Shown: piece after piece, positions 41,264 to 43,382 of the stretch | Layout of the letters: every line of letters begins with the position of its first letter | How positions within the stretch are numbered: the first letter of the stretch is position 1 | Assembly: GCF_007992435.1 (NCBI RefSeq) | Contig: NZ_BKAG01000058.1 | Span: forward strand, 1-43,382 | Direction of reading: 5' to 3' | From: Prosthecobacter gellanilyticus | Lineage (GTDB): Bacteria; Verrucomicrobiota; Verrucomicrobiia; Verrucomicrobiales; Verrucomicrobiaceae | DNA length: 43,382 nt | The notes under the pieces: model-generated | Databases searched by the model: none | Seen by the model: only the letters and a program-made list of their open reading frames with translations | What the model was told of the DNA's origin: nothing | Made by a program: the position numbers and the translations under genes

Positions 41264-42829
41264 ATGCCCCGCCGCTTTTTTAATCTCTACTCCCGCATCC
41301 TTCTTTGGTTGCTGGTGAATGTCCTCGTGCTTGCCGGGGCATTCTGGTTCGTGCTGCAGTGGCAGTTTCGTGAAGGCATGCAGGGCGCGCTCGGCGGCAT
41401 CGTCGGTGACCGCCTCCAGACCATCGGCCGTGAGATGCACGCCGTCATCAGCACCATGAAGCGTGCGGATTGGGACCCGATGCTCAAAGGTTTCGGCGAA
41501 CGCCATGGCGTGAAGGCCTTGATCGCCACAGTTCCTGCGCGCCGCATCGCTGGAGCCGAGGTGGAGATGCCAGACAACGTTCAGCGCCTGCTTGCCGACA
41601 TGCACCCTGAGCTGGCTCACCGTCCGCCGCCACGCGATGGGAATGAGCCGCCAGATGGAGATCGACCACCTCCACCTCCGCCGCGCGATGACCTTGAGGC
41701 CCTTCTCTTCGGGCGTGACTTCCCCCTCGGCATCGGTCCTCCTCCAGGCCCGGATGACGGCCCGCGCTTTGACGAGCTGAATACCATCATGCCGGTGAAG
41801 CTCGGCACCTTCATGCTGCCCGTGGGCACACCGCCCGTCTACTACACCGGCATCCGCCTCCCGCTCGTTCCCGGTTGGAATCGCCGTGACGGCCCCCTCA
41901 TCCTCATGATCGTCACAGATCGCATCACTGGCGGCGGTCTTTTCTTTGATGTGAAACCCTGGTTCCTTGCTCTCTTCGGAGCCATGGCCGTGTCTGCCTT
42001 GCTCTGGCTGCCCTTCGTCAGCGGCATCACCCGCAGTGTCCGGGCCAACATGCACGCCACCGAGCAGATCGCCCGTGGTCAGTTTGATGTCCGCGTGCCT
42101 GAAAACCGCAGTGATGAACTCGGCCGTCTTTCCCACGCCGTGAACCAGATGGCCGCTCAGCTCGATGGCATCGTGCGCGGCCAAAAGCGATTCCTCGGCG
42201 ACATCGCCCATGAGCTCTGCAGTCCCATGGCCAGAATGGAAATGAGTCTCGGTATCCTTGAGGAGCGCCTCACCGATACCGATGCGCTTCGTCTCGCCGA
42301 TGCACGTGATGAACTGCGCCAGATGTCCGCGCTGGTTCACGAGTTGCTTTCCTTCTCCAGGACCACCATCGCCTCCGCCGCGAAGCCCGCGGAGAACGTC
42401 CCGCTGCTCTCGCTCATTGATGAAGTCGCTGGCACTGAAGCCATTCCCGCACAAAAGCTCCGCGTCACTGTTTCTGCGGATCTCGTCGTGCGCTGCATCC
42501 CAGATCTCCTGCGTCGCGCCATCGGCAACATCCTCCGCAATGCCCGTCTGCACGCCCCGGAAAGCGACATCGAAGTCACCGCCTCTCGCCGTGGTGATCT
42601 CATCCGCCTGCGCATTGCCGACAACGGCCCCGGTGTCCCGCCGGAGAGCCTTCCACGCTTGTTTGAGCCCTTCTATCGTGTCGATACCAGCCGCGATCGT
42701 CAAACCGGTGGCAGCGGTTTGGGGCTCGCCATCGTAAAGACCTGTGTAGAAACTTGTGGAGGCAGCGCCAGCTTAAGTTCGAATGAACCGCACGGTTTGA
42801 TCGTCGAGATGGAGCTTCCTCGTGCTTGA
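41264..42829 (+). CDS. Sensor histidine kinase (orphan)
   Basis: A 521-residue membrane kinase. Transmembrane helices lie at about residues 12-32 and 231-254. They flank an external sensor domain containing a Pro/Asp-rich loop (residues 120-168). A HAMP domain follows at 255-305. The HisKA domain has phospho-acceptor H316 in FLGDIAHELCSP. The HATPase domain shows the N box (RAIGNILRNARLHAP), the G1 box (IADNGPGVP), the F box (LFEPFYRVD) and the G2 box (GGSGLGLAIV). The pattern resembles the CpxA/envelope-sensing group. No response regulator is encoded in the surrounding genes here, so its partner must lie elsewhere. The start codon at 41264 fits the first helix. Confidence 0.93.
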   Translation: MPRRFFNLYSRILLWLLVNVLVLAGAFWFVLQWQFREGMQGALGGIVGDRLQTIGREMHAVISTMKRADWDPMLKGFGERHGVKALIATVPARRIAGAEVEMPDNVQRLLADMHPELAHRPPPRDGNEPPDGDRPPPPPPRDDLEALLFGRDFPLGIGPPPGPDDGPRFDELNTIMPVKLGTFMLPVGTPPVYYTGIRLPLVPGWNRRDGPLILMIVTDRITGGGLFFDVKPWFLALFGAMAVSALLWLPFVSGITRSVRANMHATEQIARGQFDVRVPENRSDELGRLSHAVNQMAAQLDGIVRGQKRFLGDIAHELCSPMARMEMSLGILEERLTDTDALRLADARDELRQMSALVHELLSFSRTTIASAAKPAENVPLLSLIDEVAGTEAIPAQKLRVTVSADLVVRCIPDLLRRAIGNILRNARLHAPESDIEVTASRRGDLIRLRIADNGPGVPPESLPRLFEPFYRVDTSRDRQTGGSGLGLAIVKTCVETCGGSASLSSNEPHGLIVEMELPRA

Positions 42830-42871
42830 CCAAATCACGCGCCGAGAACAAAATTCAAATCCACCCACCCA

Positions 42872-43288
42872 ATGAAAACGAAAATCACACTCGCTGCCAT
42901 CGCCGCTGCCTTCACCGTGAACGTCGCCACCGCCCAGGACGCTGTCGACTTTGAAAAGCAAATCCTCCCCATCCTGAAGGAGAACTGCTTCAAGTGCCAC
43001 GAGAAGGAAAAAGAAGACAACGGCAAGATCAAGAAGCCCAAAGGCGGCCTTCGTCTCGATGGCGCTGCCTTGATCATGAAGGGTGGCAAAGAATACCCGA
43101 ATGAAAACGTCGTCGCTGGCAAGCCCGACGCCTCCTGGCTCCTCAAGACCATGGCTCTTCCAGACTCTGACGACATGGCCATGCCTCCTGAAGGCAAGGG
43201 CGACCGCATCGCCGCCGACAAGCAGGCCCTCATCAAGAAGTGGATCGAGTCCGGCGCCAGCTTCGGCTCCTGGAAAGGCGAGGAATAA
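42872..43288 (+). CDS. Secreted c-type cytochrome domain protein (planctomycete type)
   Basis: A 138-residue protein with a signal peptide (MKTKITLAAIAAAFTVNVAT). It has one heme-attachment motif C39-F-K-C42-H43 (ENCFKCHEKEK). The probable axial methionine is in DDMAMPPEGKG. GGLRLDGAALIMKGG is typical of the PSCyt1 domain. In planctomycetes and relatives this domain usually precedes large DUF1549/DUF1553 proteins; here it is a stand-alone protein. It should carry electrons in the periplasm. It ends in a strong hairpin terminator at 43325. Confidence 0.92.
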   Translation: MKTKITLAAIAAAFTVNVATAQDAVDFEKQILPILKENCFKCHEKEKEDNGKIKKPKGGLRLDGAALIMKGGKEYPNENVVAGKPDASWLLKTMALPDSDDMAMPPEGKGDRIAADKQALIKKWIESGASFGSWKGEE

Positions 43289-43324
43289 TCCCCCTCTCAC
43301 CTAACGAAATTTAATTTCAAAATC

Positions 43325-43358
43325 AACGGCGTGGTCCCCGGACCACGCCGTTCGTATT
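43325..43358 (+). terminator. Strong hairpin terminator after the cytochrome gene
   Basis: A perfect inverted repeat AACGGCGTGGTCC (43325-43337) and GGACCACGCCGTT (43340-43352) forms a 12-13 base-pair stem, followed by CGTATTT. It lies 36 bases after the stop codon. The T-run is short, so termination strength is uncertain. Confidence 0.75.
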
Positions 43359-43363
43359 TGGTG

Positions 43364-43382
43364 CCGAAGTCGCGGAGCGTCC
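43364..43382. repeat. Start of a second copy of the hairpin repeat (cut by window end)
   Basis: The last 19 bases, CCGAAGTCGCGGAGCGTCC, match the beginning of the element at 13613 with two or three differences. The rest of the copy lies beyond the window. Confidence 0.55.

Noticed and set aside
41255..42703. Minus-strand open frame of 482 codons opposite the histidine kinase
   Set aside because: It is antisense to a kinase with all catalytic boxes. It is rich in Gly, His and Asp, as expected from antisense codons.

Overview
The window looks like chromosomal DNA of a member of the Verrucomicrobiota, probably near Verrucomicrobiaceae/Prosthecobacter. This is inferred from gene content, not from a marker gene. 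The clues are two secreted sulfatases, a planctomycete-type cytochrome c domain protein, ECF sigma factors (one with a long membrane-spanning C-terminal extension), a DUF3500 protein, moderately high GC, very few Shine-Dalgarno sequences, and several families of short palindromic intergenic repeats. Genes lie on both strands in short operons. No complete insertion sequence, prophage or CRISPR array is visible.

Layout. 0-5 kb: the end of a membrane protein converges on and overlaps a secreted hypothetical gene that follows an enolase-superfamily gene; then an ankyrin-repeat L,D-transpeptidase and an ECF sigma factor. 5-10 kb: a sulfatase, a Dps protein, a GIY-YIG nuclease, a LysR regulator, a small protein and a GntR/FCD regulator. 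10-15 kb: DNA primase (dnaG), whose middle and 3' part differ in codon usage from its 5' part, the intramembrane protease RseP, repeats, and a divergent glucosamine-6-phosphate isomerase-like gene. 15-20 kb: tRNA-Ser(GCT), a nitrate/sulfonate/NMT1-type ABC importer whose binding-protein gene carries a frameshift, an SCO1/SenC remnant, and a gene-poor stretch with three copies of a 10-bp-periodic GGAT repeat.

20-31 kb: an alpha/beta hydrolase; a very large fusion of a metallo-beta-lactamase-fold exonuclease with an ATP-dependent DNA ligase, divergent from an XTP/dITP pyrophosphatase; a membrane thioredoxin; a translationally coupled pair of secreted cysteine peptidases (NlpC/P60-like, then EF-hand plus calpain-like); a second L,D-transpeptidase; a second sulfatase; and a membrane-anchored hypothetical. 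31-36 kb: yceD-rpmF, a tRNA-dihydrouridine synthase, a hypothetical, a ClpS-like adaptor and DUF3500. 36-43 kb: two small lipoproteins, a sigma factor fused to a transmembrane segment and an exported domain, coupled to a membrane protein with a similar C-terminal region, a small secreted protein, an FG-GAP/VCBS protein, an orphan sensor histidine kinase and a cytochrome c domain protein with a terminator.

Taken together, the window encodes ordinary housekeeping functions (primase, L32, Dus, RseP, RdgB, tRNA-Ser) mixed with a large envelope and secretome component (sulfatases, L,D-transpeptidases, peptidases, lipoproteins, sensor proteins). The least ordinary items are the sigma factor with a built-in extracytoplasmic domain and its look-alike partner, the exonuclease-ligase fusion with a palindromic repeat inside its linker, the coupled calpain-like/NlpC pair, and the composition switch inside dnaG.
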